The notes: generated by a model not told the origin, from the letters alone. Shown: positions 1 to 12,058, numbered from the stretch's first letter. The stretch is DNA of 64,000 bases from Rhabditoides inermis (GCA_963966185.1 CAWZYM010000087.1:1200001-1264000), one strand, 5' to 3'. Translations and numbers: made by a program.

Positions 1-446
1 ACGGTGTAAGTAAGATTAGATGCACTTATTTGTTAAACAATATGTTATAAGTTGTGAGCTAGTGAAAAAACTAACCGACGGAAAAAGTACAAGACGGAAG
101 AAAATCGGAAGAAAGCGTATATCATCGAATTGCATCTTTTTGCATTTGCCACAGTGCGTGAAGGATGCAATCAGAGATGAAAGTTTTTTTTGCATGTTCT
201 TTTTCAACTTCCTGTTTATTGTTTTATGGATAACTCGTTGAATAATTTATCAGAAATACTTTTTTTGAACCACATCCGAAAATTCAACACTATGGTGTAT
301 AGTGTTTCGCAGTGATGTAGTCTTTTTACAGGTTGCGCGCGAAACGGCTCAACTCAATTTTTGCGCACTGTTTTGCTGTCAGTGTTGGTTTACGTTTCTC
401 AACTTAATAAACTATTTTTCAGTCGATTTGCAGTCCCACGAATGCC
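1..446. other. upstream region of exo-1, no gene seen
   Basis: No coding exon or RNA gene is apparent. Two acceptor-like AGs (ending at 422 after a T-rich run, and at 433) lie just upstream of the exo-1 start codon at 447. In a nematode these could serve as spliced-leader acceptor sites. That is an inference from position and sequence only. Confidence 0.4.
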
Positions 447-3400
447 ATGGGAATCAGCAACCTCTTCAAAACCATAGACAAAGCATGTCGGCCGGTGCGT
501 TTCGTTATCATTTTGTTCAAAATTTCGAAGTTTTTTTCTCTCTCTTGAAAACACTGTCTTTAAAAAACTGCATCGACATGCGAGGAGGTTAACATGGGAT
601 TCAGGGCAACATTGCCGAGTTCGCGGGGCAGTCTATCGCGGTGGATGTGAGCTGTCTGCTGCACAGGTCGCTCACCGCCTGCATGCACCTCATCGCCACC
701 GGACAGGACACCACGTTGTGAGTGATAGATCGGTTACTGATTATGAAACATGTGAGATGTGAGGTCCTCACAATTCGCGAGTGCGAGTGTCATGCAAAGA
801 AAGGAACTTGTTTGCGTGCCCACTATGTGTGAGTGCGATCCGAATACATACGCGGCAATCTATCTACGCACGCACCGATTACCGGTTCATATCCCTCGTT
901 CAACCACTGATGACCAGCTACATCACGTACGTGGGAAACCGTACCGTAGGAAACCACAAAAGTACGTTTTTACCTGCTCCTGTATACTGTACACCATTTT
1001 TCTCTCCTCACTTCTCCGTTCAGCTACATCACGTACGTGGAGAAGCGTATCGGCGCGCTCCTCGGCATGGGCTGCCACGTGATCCTCGTGTTCGACGGCA
1101 GACCGCTTCCCAGCAAGAAGGTACTGTTACTTACTGTAACCTACTTTTGTACTGCACAAAAAAAGCGTATTGGGTAGTCGCATTTATCATGATCGAAGGG
1201 GATCATTCACCACTCGAAAAGAACACCGCTCACCAAGTAGTGGCGTGGCCGAATGGATAAGAGTGTGGTCTACCATTTCAGCGACCGTGGTTCGATTCCC
1301 GGCAAATCTTTTGATTGTGAAGTCTTCTCTCAGGTCTGACGAGAAAAAACCGTGCACGGTTTTCTAGCCAGGCCAGCAAGCAGATCGATGATCTCATCAA
1401 CTATAATTTTGCATAAATTATCTTCAAATCCTCAGTGCCTCCGAAAATTCTACATTCTAGCCAAAGAGTGACTAGGGAACAGACAAATTGGAACATATCC
1501 CATTTTACGTTAACAAAACGAAAACATGAAAGATTTCTATATTGTTTGTCAAAAAATTACTGTATCGGTCTTATATGGAAAATGGAATAGGAAAAAACAT
1601 TATTGTTTCCAGGACACGAACGACGAGCGTCGTCAGAAACGCGCCGAGAACCTGGCCGCCGCTGAGGCTCTGTTGGCTGATGGTATCGATTTATCGATTA
1701 ATTATTAATTTATTATCGATTTTTATCTGTACTGTCTGGTTATATGATGAAACATCAAACATTTATTAATATTTCGCTATTGATTGATTATCGATTTTCA
1801 TACTAGGCAAGGCGAGCGAGGCGCACGCCATGTTCCGCCGCACCACCGCCATCAACTCGGACATTGTCGAGAAGACGATCGAGGTACGGTATTGGCGATT
1901 ACCGTAATCCTGTACCGAATAACTGATTTCTAATAGTATCGCATGCTACCACTTGAGCTACCGTAATGGTATCGTATTCTACCGTAATCATGTGCTACCG
2001 TACCCCTACCGTACCCAGGCGTTCCGCGGCCGTGACGGCGTCGACGTGCTCGTGTCGCCGTACGAAGCCGACGCGCAGCTCGCCTTCCTCACACAGGCGG
2101 GGGCTCCTTTCATTTATAAATGTATAAATATATAGGATATATAAATATATAAATAGGATATATAAATATATCCTTTATTCATAGTGGAAGCAAATGACAT
2201 GATCATTGGGTTTACTAAAGAGAGCGCGTTTCGACTACGGAAACCATTTCTATGTATTGAACAGGCACCCTGTGACCCATCTAATATTGAACGAGATCGA
2301 TCTGTGACATTTGGCGTTTGATCGCAGCTGTCCAGTTTCCTGTAAAACTGTGTTATTGAGTGCTGGAATGATGTGTTCTCAGGCGGGCTTGGCCGATGTG
2401 GTGATCACAGAGGACAGCGATCTGGTCGTGTTCGGATGCGAGAAGGTGAGCAGCGACTCTCCCCCCTCTCTCTCTCTCTCTCCTTCTCTGACCTCTAGTC
2501 CTCCTTGCAGATCCTGTTCAAGACGGTCTTCGAGTCAGGCGCGTGCGTGGTGTACGAGCGCGCGCGCCTTCCCGCCTGCCTGCCGCGCCCGCTCTGCGAC
2601 CGCTTCGACTTTGCCACCTTCAGACGGATATGCATCCTGTCCGGCTGCGACTACCTGCAGGTGCGTTTGGTGCTTCATTTTTCATTGTCTGAGAGATCTC
2701 TTGTCTTCATAGAGTTACCCATACGTTTTGTTTTCACGTATCACGTATGCATGGAGTTTAATATTCAAATCAATCAGATCAAAAGTTTATCCAGGATCTA
2801 TTGAAAAAGTACTGTTAAAAAAACTGATACTGGGTGTTCAGGCCGGTCTGCCGGGTGTCGGCCTCAACAAGGCGATCCAGTTCTTCTCCAAAACGGAGCA
2901 GACGGACCTCAGAAAGGTGGGTTTCTAGTCTAGTAGAAGTTCTGTCTCTGTTGTGGAGGTAGTAATTGGATTTTGTTGCATTTCCTACCCTACCTCGAAC
3001 CTGGCGAATTGAACTTTGAGAACAGATCAAAGCAAAATCAAAATGTTTATTCATAATCGCAAACATGATTATGACACGTACAAAACGAAATCATTTATGA
3101 GAACCTAAGATGGTCGGTTTTTGCGCCGAATGGAAGATGCAGTTGCACTAATCGTTGTTTCTCGATGTTTCTCGTTTAGTGTCTCCCTCGCGTGCCTCAC
3201 TACCTGAAGCTGAAGGTGAAAGTGAGCAAGGAGTTCATCGAGGACTTCATCCGCGCCGAGAACACCTTCCTATATCAGGTATTATTTATTTATTTCTGCC
3301 GAGATCAACAATGTGACAAATCTACAATGGTTGTACAAGTGAAGCAAATGTGCTGGTATCATGCCTCATTCTTATGTATGCGACTCGAGTGGTAGTATTT

Positions 3401-4550
3401 GCGTGTTCTTTTTGGTTTCTCTGCTCGCGGTGGATGATATCTCCGCGATAAGACTTGCCTTGCCACCACACAGAGCCGCGCGATTGTGTACGCTCCCCGG
3501 CGCCTGCGCTATTGGCCTATGTAGTATAGTGGTTAGTACTCCACGTTGTGGCCGTGGCGACACAGGTTCGATTCCTGTCATAGGCATTTCCTTTTGCGAA
3601 ATTCTAATACGTGTTGTGAGGTATATTTTGCGATTGCGACAATAAAGATCTGATTTTATAAAGTTTGTAACTGTTTTAAACATTTTTAGATCGTGTTCGA
3701 CCCGCGTGGCCGCTGCCAGCGTCCGCTCAACCCGTATCCCGTGGAAGACGAGGTCGTGGATGACGACGATGATGACGTGAGTTCTCTTCTTTTTTGACAA
3801 AGTTGTATTAAATATAGTGTAATTGTATTACGGAAGCATGGTTCACAATTAGCAACGCCAGAATTTCAGTCAAATTACTCGTGCTTTCGTCACTAGCCGA
3901 CCTAGTGACGGCAATTCATTTGCAGTTTCAATTTGAAATCATAAAATATCTCTCCAGTATTGCATGTTGTACATTGTTTGCGGTTTGTGAAGAAGAAGGA
4001 AAGTGGTTACTCATAAACATCTACATGTATTTCCAGTTTGTGAAGAAGAAGGAGAGTGGCTATGCGTACGCGGGCGAGGCTGTGTCCGCCCCGCTGGCCG
4101 TGCGGCTCGCGCTGGGCAACAGAGCGGAGGTGGGTGGGGGGAGTGGGGAGATCGCGAAGTTGTCCTTGGACTGTACGAAATCGATCAATCAATCATTTGT
4201 ACGGAATAGCGTGGATGATGAACGCGATATGTTAGCGTACATGAGTTGTATTGATCTTTCAATTTCAAACGGTTGCCCTGTTTGAAACGTTCCAGCGATT
4301 CGTTTTCGCGTTTTCCATTTTTCCATTTTCAGGGCAAGTCGAGCGCCACGGACAAGTTTCTTCCGATGCAGAAGAAGGGCGATTGGTAAGTAGTGTTTTT
4401 ACCCGATCATTGGACTATATTTTTCTACTCCGAAATGCGGTCAGCATGATATTCGTACCTATAAGGTAAATAGGAACAATCGTGGAAATCAACATCATAA
4501 TTTTGTTATGAAGGCGGGTTTTCACAACAGGGGGAGAGGAGGAGGAAGAG

Positions 4551-4601
<51 letters not shown>

Positions 4602-4716
4602 TCTCTGTTCAGGTCCGTCTGGGGCGATAGCTTTGTGCGCGGCGGGGAGAGAAGAGAGAAGACCAAGGCGCAGGAGCACCGACAGAAGACGCAGTGCGGA
4701 GCGTTCATGGTGAGCT

Positions 4717-4761
<45 letters not shown>

Positions 4762-7700
4762 ACCCCCTCCAGATGCCCTCCCCATCCAAGTCTCGTCGTC
4801 GCAAGGCCGCGCTTCTCTCGGATTCCGACGACGACATCGAGGTGGTGTCGGAGAAGGTGGAGAAGAAGGAGGAGACGGTCAAGGTGAAAAGAGCGGGGAT
4901 CAAGGTGAGTTATGTTGTGAGTGAAGTAGTTGTTATCATCTGTTACCACCTTCAATATTGCATACGATACACCTTGGTACAATATGACAAGGAAAACAAT
5001 TGAGTCTGTGTTTTCGGACAGAGGTATATCATGGCCAATGGGCTTGAAGTGACTATTGATGCATCGATTTCTCCAGGCGTTCCTCTCGTCTCAGTCGTCG
5101 CAGTCGTCGCAGGGCTCCCTGCCCGCCCTCTCACAGAGGAAGAAGGTTCGCAACGAGGCGGATCAGGTCAGCTGTTTGTATATAGTTCGCATCATATGAC
5201 GTATTCGTATGTATAAGATTGAAGAAGACGCTTTTTGTTTACTCGTTTCTGGATTGGTTTGACGTGTTTTCGGTTATGTGAAATATGAATTGTTTGTTTT
5301 CAGAGCTGGAGCGTGGATCAGGTGCTGAAAGAATATGCGGCGGATATAGCTGCGGACAACGGAAAAGAAAAGGAGGAGGAGAAGAAAGGTGGGAAAGGGA
5401 GAGGGAGGGAGGAACATGTAGAGACATGAATGCGTCCACATCACACATGGATGGAAAACTGGATTTTGATTGTTGAAATGTTGATGTTAAGTTAATGTTT
5501 CAGCGCCGAAGCGAAAGCGCCGCTGTCTGATGATTGACAGTGAGGAAGAGGAAGGGGAGGAGGAAGAGAAACCGAAGAAAGTGGAGCGAATGGAGCACAT
5601 AGAGGAGAGGGAGAAGCCGATAGAGAAAGAGGAGCAGACAAAGGAGAAGCCGAAGGAGCAGGAGATAGTGATGCTGGATGATGATGATGAGGAGGAGGAG
5701 GAGAAGAGGGAGAAGGAGGAGAAGGAGCAGAAACGCGTTCTCGCGCCTGTCAACAAGACCAACAATGAGGTGGTAGTGGAGTGCAAGGTGAGCTTTAGAT
5801 TTTGTAACTCGTAACTTTGACGTGACTCCGTACCACGCTACTTTTGTAATAGTAAAATGAGGAAATAAGTTGAATTCGTAAAGTAAGAATACTTGTAGGA
5901 GAAGCCACTGGCAGCAAAGGCGACATCGAAACTGAACCAGCTGAAGAGCAGCCCCGGCAAGTTCGTCTCGCCGCTGCGATCGCTGTCCGAGGGAGCAGGA
6001 GTAGTGGGAGGAGGAGGAGGAGCAGGAGGGGAGAAGACGCCAATGCGCTGCGGCTATCTGACAAAGAGGTGCGTTTTCGCTTGTATTCATCTTCAATAAC
6101 ATGTGTTTATTTATGACTGATAGGATTGCATTGTAATGAACAGGTCAATTGGGGCTGATAAGAGAGTCAGAGATTTGTTTGCAATCGTCATAGTACGTGA
6201 CATGGATATGACCTCACGCTAGGCTAGTAGATCGGGCTAGTAGACGGTGTACACGGGCGGTTTCTCTCCGGGCGCGGTAGTGACGTCAGGCGGTGTCTGG
6301 GTGTCTTCCTTCAGTGGAATCGCCCACACCAGCAGCATTGCGGCGGCGAGAAAGAACGAGAGGCTCATGTAGACGAGTTGCTGATGGGAGAAGGGGAACA
6401 GGGGATCTGCATCTGCAACGACGTTTTTGTGTACTGGGCTTCTTTGCTCGATGAAAGTGTTTCGAAACACTCGATTGCTACGAAATGGCTCTCGAACCTT
6501 GATGTGCATCAAGGTCTTTTGACAAGGCAGATTCGAGAGCGGTGAGTTGATGTTGATCAGCCGAGAGCCATTGTGAGAGGCGCCAGAGGAGGTGGTCACC
6601 CGATTGCACTGCAATCGTGGAAGTGTTTCGCTTCGATTGTCTTCCTACCAGTGAACGATTGGAGAAGGGGAACAGGGGATCGGCATCTGCAACGACGTAC
6701 TGGGCTTGTTTGCTCGGTGAAAGTGTTTCGAAACACTCGATAATGTAGAGTGCTGGCGGGACTAGATAGGCGGGCAGCCAGCGGGCTTGCGCCACCGCGA
6801 GAGAGCTTATGCCAGACGAGCGCACCGCACATCCCAGCTGGAAGGCAAATATAATTAGGTGATACCAAAAATCTTTTGCTATCACTTACCCGAATCAGTT
6901 CGACCACTGCGGCTCCGGCTAATGCCACCGATACGATGTGATAAGGGGTGTAAAGGAATTGCGGGTGTTTGAAAGTCCATAGTAGCACTTCGTCTGCGAA
7001 CAGAACGCATCCCGCTAAGAAAGCGAAGACGGCGAGACGGCGGAAGCGGGTTCTGAAGAAAGAGAGTATTAGTAGTGTGATGTATAATATTATTGTACTA
7101 TTATAGGATGTTTGTTTTTATGTTTTTATTATAGGTTTATTATAATAGGATTATAGGATGTCATGTAAGAGTAAACATGTGGTGACTTCTTTCTCTAGGG
7201 ATACCCACTCCATTACTCCATTACGGCACAGTCACTCACACTCACCGCATCACAGGCTCTCTGTAGTTGTTCTGTCGGCTGATGACAGCGCGCGTCATTC
7301 TCAGGAATACCGGCAGAGCGCACAGGAAGTAGACATAGCCGATGCGACTGCAGGCTGCCGAGACGAGATTGCAGAGCGCGAGACTGAAATGAAACTGCCA
7401 TATATATTTTATATGATATCTTTTAATGGAAATAGAACGAACTTACGTCAATTTTGCGCCGTATTCATCCAAATGCACTAGAAGCGCGTAGACAACCGCC
7501 CCGATCGCGATGAATGCTGCATCGATGGAGAAGAGAAGCGCGCAGTACTGGAAAGACAAATAACAATATTGCATCAACACTGTTGGATTCTACGAAACCA
7601 ACGATCATCTGTGTTTGTTATTAGTGATTTCGCATGTCATGATACTTACTATTGCGAATGGTGAGTGAGTGAGTGATATGGGGAACATACATACGTGCAC

Positions 7701-8295
7701 GAACGCTTGAAACGGGGTGACGATCTGGAGTCTTTTATGAAGACGTCGATAGACGAGTAGGGATAGAATGTGGACGATGTTTGCGACAAGTACGCAGCCT
7801 GCGGCGATGAGCTCGACGCTGGTGTGCCGCTCGGAGCGAGAGTTGAGGTAGACGGACAGCGCGCTCACCATGGCGGGTCTCTCTGTCTCTGAGGGACAGT
7901 CGACAGTCCGTTTCGATAAGACTGACAGCTCACTGTGAATAGACATTATTTCACGAGATGGTTGGTATGGCGACGAGCCTCTGTCTGTGTTTTTTTTTTT
8001 TGCGAATATACACGTTTTTCTGGTGTCGAGATTGAATATTTCGCAGGAACATTATGGAATAAAAAGTTATTCGAAAATTTTGAAGCTCTTTCTACTATTT
8101 GTGAGAGAATCATTCGATTTATCAGGCTGTCCGGCTCGTGTTCGAATCCTTTCCGCAAGCCCGTGATCCAGTCTCCATCGGAGAGAGGAGGGGAGAGTCC
8201 GGCGGGGAAGGGATCGCCCGGAGCCGCGCTCTACAACATGATGCAGGTCAATGGAGTCGATCTCAAGGTGGGTAGACTCTGTCTCTGTCTCTGTC

Positions 8296-8346
<51 letters not shown>

Positions 8347-8347
8347 G

Positions 8348-8407
<60 letters not shown>

Positions 8408-8758
8408 GATTCAAACATGAATCGCTTCCAGAAACTTGGCTCGGCTGAAAAGAAGTTTGAGAAGGAGGAGGATGAGGATGGAGAGGAGAAGCCGACTGGA
8501 TTCACCGCCTTTGCCTTCTCTCCACTCGCAAGAGTCGGTGAGTGGTGCTCTCTGCCAAGAGTCGATGATATCTCCGGGCAAAAAAAAGAGAATAGTGTTA
8601 CCAGGTACTGGTCACTGAAATCAAGTATAGCAATGAATTTTGCTTATTATGCCAAAATATGGGTTCAGGTTGACAGAATATTGATTGGTATTGAATATTG
8701 ATTGATTTCAGGTTGTCGCCCGGCGGGTCTTCGTCGTTCCGTGTCTTCCAAGAAATGA
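447..8758 (+). CDS. exo-1: exonuclease 1 (Rad2/XPG-family 5'-3' exonuclease and flap endonuclease), 22 exons
   Basis: Encodes about 760 aa. EXO1 is a nuclear 5'-3' exonuclease/flap nuclease used in mismatch repair and DNA-end resection. The protein starts [16 protein letters not shown], the usual Rad2-family N-terminus (Gly2 retained). Metal-binding acidic residues are visible: D30 (AVDVS), D78 (VFDG), E151/D153 (SPYEAD), D172/D174 (TEDSD) and D229 (SGCDY), followed by the helix-two-turn-helix LPGVGLNKA. The C-terminal half is charged and poorly conserved, with a basic NLS-like PKRKRR at the exon 17/18 join, a Gly-rich run and acidic tracts. Exons: 447-494, 605-717, 1024-1120, 1613-1682, 1807-1883, 2019-2096, 2383-2445, 2511-2660, 2842-2916, 3180-3278, 3690-3776, 4037-4129, 4333-4385, 4613-4709, 4773-4904, 5077-5166, 5304-5388, 5504-5787, 5899-6068, 8126-8271, 8409-8537, 8712-8758. 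Intron 6 appears to use a GC donor. The exon 20 donor (8272) was chosen because it is the only one keeping frame. A polyadenylation-type AATAAA lies near 8904. Confidence 0.93.
1240..1306 (+). other. tRNA-like sequence in exo-1 intron 3
   Basis: An A-box-like TGGCCGAATGG and a B-box-like GGTTCGATTCC are correctly ordered about 45 nt apart, but no complete cloverleaf with a 7-bp acceptor stem forms. It is probably a tRNA-derived SINE piece or tRNA pseudogene rather than a working tRNA gene. Confidence 0.45.
3515..3586 (+). tRNA. tRNA-His (anticodon GTG), inside exo-1 intron 10
   Basis: A complete 72-nt cloverleaf. The 7-bp acceptor stem is GCCTATG/CATAGGC with discriminator A. The D arm carries AGTGGTTA, the anticodon stem is CCACG/CGTGG around loop TTGTGGC (GTG = His), and the T arm is ACAGG/CCTGT around TTCGATT. 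The base immediately 5' is G, matching the extra G-1 that mature tRNA-His carries (normally added after transcription). It lies in the intron between exo-1 exons 10 and 11, on the same strand. Confidence 0.95.
6237..7946 (-). CDS. multi-pass membrane protein of unrecognised family, nested in exo-1 intron 19
   Basis: Six exons on the minus strand: 7695-7946, 7447-7547, 7246-7383, 6890-7052, 6649-6837 and 6237-6380. All joins keep frame with GT-AG sites. The product is 328 aa from the first ATG, or 303 aa from an internal ATG at 7871 that follows a plausible leader. About seven hydrophobic segments can be read, beginning [20 protein letters not shown] and ending [19 protein letters not shown]. 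The short C-terminal tail is Pro/Thr-rich and ends PPVYTVY. I do not recognise the family: topology resembles small polytopic proteins such as FRAG1/DRAM or CREST-like families, but no diagnostic motif was found. The whole gene fits within one intron of exo-1 and is transcribed oppositely. The exon 5/6 boundary is less certain because the sequence around it is duplicated (6381-6475 and 6650-6740). Confidence 0.72.
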
Positions 8759-9471
8759 AGCATTATCAAGCCAAACGATCTCGAATCTTTCTTTTTGATT
8801 TGCTCACTTTTGCCGTTTACTGATTGTGCTCACAGTATATGTAAATAGAGATGGTTTCGCTGTTTGTGTTATTCCATTTGATAGAAATCTAGAGTATTCC
8901 TAGAATAAACTTATGTGTTGTATCGTGTGTTTGCGCGAGTTCTTTTTTCCGTATTGAAACGTTGTGTTTGTGTATGGAATGAATAAAAAATCTCGAGTAT
9001 GGATCCGTCCACCATGTGAAAGTTTTACAGAAAAGTTTGCGTTCGATATATACTGAATATGAGATATATAGAAGTGCAGACAAACAAATAGAATGATCAC
9101 TCGATGACAGAACATTGCCGTGGGCAAAACACAGTGGATGGATCACTAGAATGACGCCGCCATTCTCACGGCCTCTTTCGCATTCACTCAATCGATACGA
9201 TGCGATGATTCATCCACAACGCGCCATTGCTGATGCGTTGGTGTTTATTGGAACCCATTTGCTATACGCTCAGACTATAGCTTGCGCCAGAGCGATAGTT
9301 TTCGATCTACCTCGCAATCGCAGTTCGAAATACGGTGCCATAACCGTCTGCCTCTCTTGTTTCGCGCGTTGTTTCCGAGAGGTGATCTCTCCGTCTTCCT
9401 CTGATCTACCCCACCGCGCGCAACTTTGCCAGCATTGAAATATATCTGTTTTTAATGATCCTTTTTTGCAG
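8759..9471. other. intergenic, 3' flank of exo-1
   Basis: No gene is seen. The stretch holds the exo-1 polyadenylation region and, at about 9275-9425, one copy of a dispersed repeat described separately. Confidence 0.4.
9275..9425 (+). repeat. dispersed 150-bp repeat, copy 1 (second copy 62031-62179)
   Basis: This stretch and 62031-62179 share nearly the whole of a 150-bp block on the same strand, from GCGCCAGAGCGATAG to CCCCACCGCGCGCAAC, with a few small indels. No open frame or terminal inverted repeat is visible. The second copy lies inside an acyl-CoA dehydrogenase intron. A shorter related piece (GCGCCAGAGAGATA...) lies near 57450. Confidence 0.75.
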
Positions 9472-9549
9472 ATGAGCGCACCATCCGACTACAGCGGTTA
9501 GTTATTCAAATTTCTTGTTAAAATTGGAAACAGACATGTAGCATACTTG

Positions 9550-11158
9550 GGGCCGGGTAAAACGCGGCCCTGGCCCGTGGCCCTTGAGTGGTAAAATGCG
9601 GCCCGTGGCCCTGTGGCCCTGATATTATATTATTGTTATTTATGTGTTTTATCTTCTGTTTCGAAATAAAAATATGATGTAACTGTTATTCTTAACACAT
9701 GTACAAACACATACACCTGAAAACTACTACATTTCACAATTATATTCGTGTACGAAACTCTAGCTCACGTTCAAACAGTGGCCACGACTCTGAATCCGAT
9801 ACGGCCCGGCCATTTTTTCTACCTTCCAATCAGAAATGTGAGAGTCGCTATTGAGTTGTGGTTAGTGTTTTTTGAACGACAGGTGTTGAATTGATAGGTA
9901 TGCTTCATTAGAATACACAGTTCTGATTCGAAGGCAGAAAGAATGGCCGGGCCGCATCGGATTCAGAGTCGTGGCCACTGTTTGAACGTGAGCTATAGTA
10001 TATTAGTATAGTACTACTATAGTACTATATCTGAAACATGAGTTAGTTTATATCTGCCTAGGAAGGGCAGATGGGATGAGAGATGATGTGAAAATCTGAA
10101 AAACGCCGGAAACAATAACTCAATATAGCAATGATAGTAGTAAAGTAGGCTAATTGGGTGGCCTCTAAAATCCTGAAACCTGGATACGAATGCGTCTTTC
10201 CCACTCACATGGCCAGACGCCACAGTATAGGATAATAAAACGCAATAGACGATGACATAAGAGGACAGAGTGCGTAAACGGTGCCTGAATGCGAGTGGGC
10301 TCAACGATATTGTCTTGTCGCAGGGCGGAGGAGGGTGCTTCCGTTGAATTCCCGGCATTTCACACTGACAAAGACTTTCTTCACCAGTACCCTTCATGGG
10401 CCGATGACCCAGTATAGAAGGAAACAATATAGTATACTGGAACCGTATCATCCAGTCCGGCATACTGCCCACACACACTGTAACGATTACCAGAGAATTG
10501 TCAAAGACAGCGATTACTCGTTACCCCGGTGAGATGAGAGAGGGACTGAGAGTGATGGCGAGGGGCTACCACTTGGCAATCCTATCAACCAACGGGTTAA
10601 GCATTCCAAGCGTACGAACGCGTCGAACAACATATGCAGCAAAGCTGTCCCCGGGCAACATATGCAGCAAAGCTGTCCCCGGCTGCCTCGCGGATTCTTC
10701 CAACCTGAAATCCATATAGTCTGTTTTATTCCTCTTCACCCTTCTTCCGTCCAACTTTTTCCTCTGGCACGTGAACCTTCAAGCGTACATATTCACTACG
10801 ACTCCCACTCAGCATATAAATCATATCGAATCGCAGATCACGGAACCTAGACCTATCCCACCGACTCGTCACATCACGTACTGTCATACTACTAACTTAG
10901 TAGTATAGTAGTACTATAGTAGTAATATAGTAGTACTTAGTAGTATAGTAGCTTAGTAGTATAGAGTTTCGTCGTACACTAATATAATTGTGAAATGTAG
11001 TAGTTTTCAGGTGTATGTGTTTGTACATGTGTTAAGAATAACAGTTACATCATATTTTATTTCGAAACAGAAGATAAAACACATAAATAACAATATAATA
11101 TAATATCAGGGCCACGGGCCGCATTTTACCACTCACGGGCCGCGTTTTACCCGGTCCC
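9550..11158. mobile_element. Mutator-like (MULE) terminal-inverted-repeat element, non-autonomous
   Basis: About 1.6 kb, bounded by inverted repeats of roughly 210 bp that start GGGCCGGGTAAAACGCGG at the left and read GGGACCGGGTAAAACGCGG from the right. It is flanked on both sides by the identical 10-bp direct repeat AGCATACTTG (9540-9549 and 11159-11168). Long TIRs with a 9-11 bp target duplication are characteristic of Mutator-superfamily elements. No transposase domain was recognised inside. The interior has TAGTAGTATA runs and a 23-bp tandem duplication near 10635-10685. Confidence 0.8.
9761..9995. mobile_element. 235-bp palindromic MITE with TA ends, nested in the MULE left arm
   Basis: The arms TAGCTCACGTTCAAACAGTG and its reverse complement close the element, with about 75 bp of near-perfect inverted repeat. 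It interrupts the left TIR of the larger element at a TA, so it inserted later. TA duplication suggests a Tc1/mariner-mobilised MITE. Confidence 0.75.
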
Positions 11159-11469
11159 AGCATACTTGCCTACCACGTTGCAGTTTGTGTGCAATGTCTC
11201 CCAATTATGTGGACTGTGGTTTGCCTTTGTCTCTCAGCCTGATTCCGACATACACAATTATGTAGCATGATGGAGTTGATCTGGTAGCACACACAATTCT
11301 ACACTTGGCATAAATTGATACATAACGTTTCTTTGTCCGGTGTTTCGGACTCACTCCTTCATCATACACGAATTCGAATATGTGAAAAATAACGAACAGG
11401 ATATGGCAAATTTGGAGCTGGCAAACATTGGCGACTAGTTTGTGACAGCTATAATGATTACTTGATGTC

Positions 11470-12050
11470 TGTCTTTAGCCATGGATATGACTGGTGGGTG
11501 GCTGGCCCTGCCAGAAAGGCATCATATCCATGGCTGGGTCATTCTGGCCGAGTGGTCTAAGTGTAAGGAAAGATGGGCTCCGCGCTTGCAAGCTGAAGGA
11601 GCATTCAAGTATTCAAGTATAATGATTACTTGACAGTGCGAATCGTCTCTGAGGAGCAGCGAACTGCGCGGTTCGGCGGAATACCGCGCATCGTTGCGAC
11701 TACCGTGCGATTCCAACTCCTCTCCACCACTACCACCACACACCCCTTTCCACGCGAGAAACTGCGAAAGGTGACGCCGACTGCACTCTCCATGAACATT
11801 GGCACTTTCGTAATAGCATTGAACCGTGCGAATCTAATGAATGGTTCTGGGACAGACGCTGTTGCTCTTTCTCCGCCGCACTGTCCTCACAAATTCACTA
11901 CTTATCATGTTTTATCCGGTAACTGCAAAACATGATAAGTAGTGTTGGTCCATGTTGTCCATACATGTTATATCTGTTCACTACATAATAATTAACCTCG
12001 ATAAACTAGAGGTCACAGACCGCGGCCGGCCGTTTTGTATCATTTAGCGG
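11470..12050. other. intergenic, hairpin and tRNA-like piece
   Basis: Holds a 14-bp inverted repeat (11477-11490 with 11520-11534) followed by an A-box-like CTGGCCGAGTGGTCTAA near 11544. No B box was found and nothing else coding is convincing. Confidence 0.35.
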
Positions 12051-12058
12051 TTTTTTAA

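Larger units (their letters stand above)
9472..11537 (+). other. possible 5' exons of the gene at 12.35-15.39 kb
   Basis: An ATG at 9472 directly follows an acceptor-like CTTTTTTGCAG and opens MSAPSDYS before a GT donor at 9497. A second possible exon, 11479-11537, follows TCTTTAG. Joined, the two reach phase 0, which is what the exon at 12352 needs. Against this, the second piece sits in a 14-bp inverted repeat (AGCCATGGATATGA...) beside a tRNA-like stretch, so it may be non-coding. If real, the Mutator-like element at 9550-11158 sits in intron 1. Confidence 0.25.

Noticed and set aside
3372..3800. 142-residue minus-strand frame across exo-1 intron 10
   Set aside because: It is antisense to the tRNA-His gene and part of exo-1 exon 11; no independent coding evidence.
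10017..10850. Open frames inside the Mutator-like element as a transposase
   Set aside because: None shows transposase motifs or zinc fingers; frames are short and on both strands.
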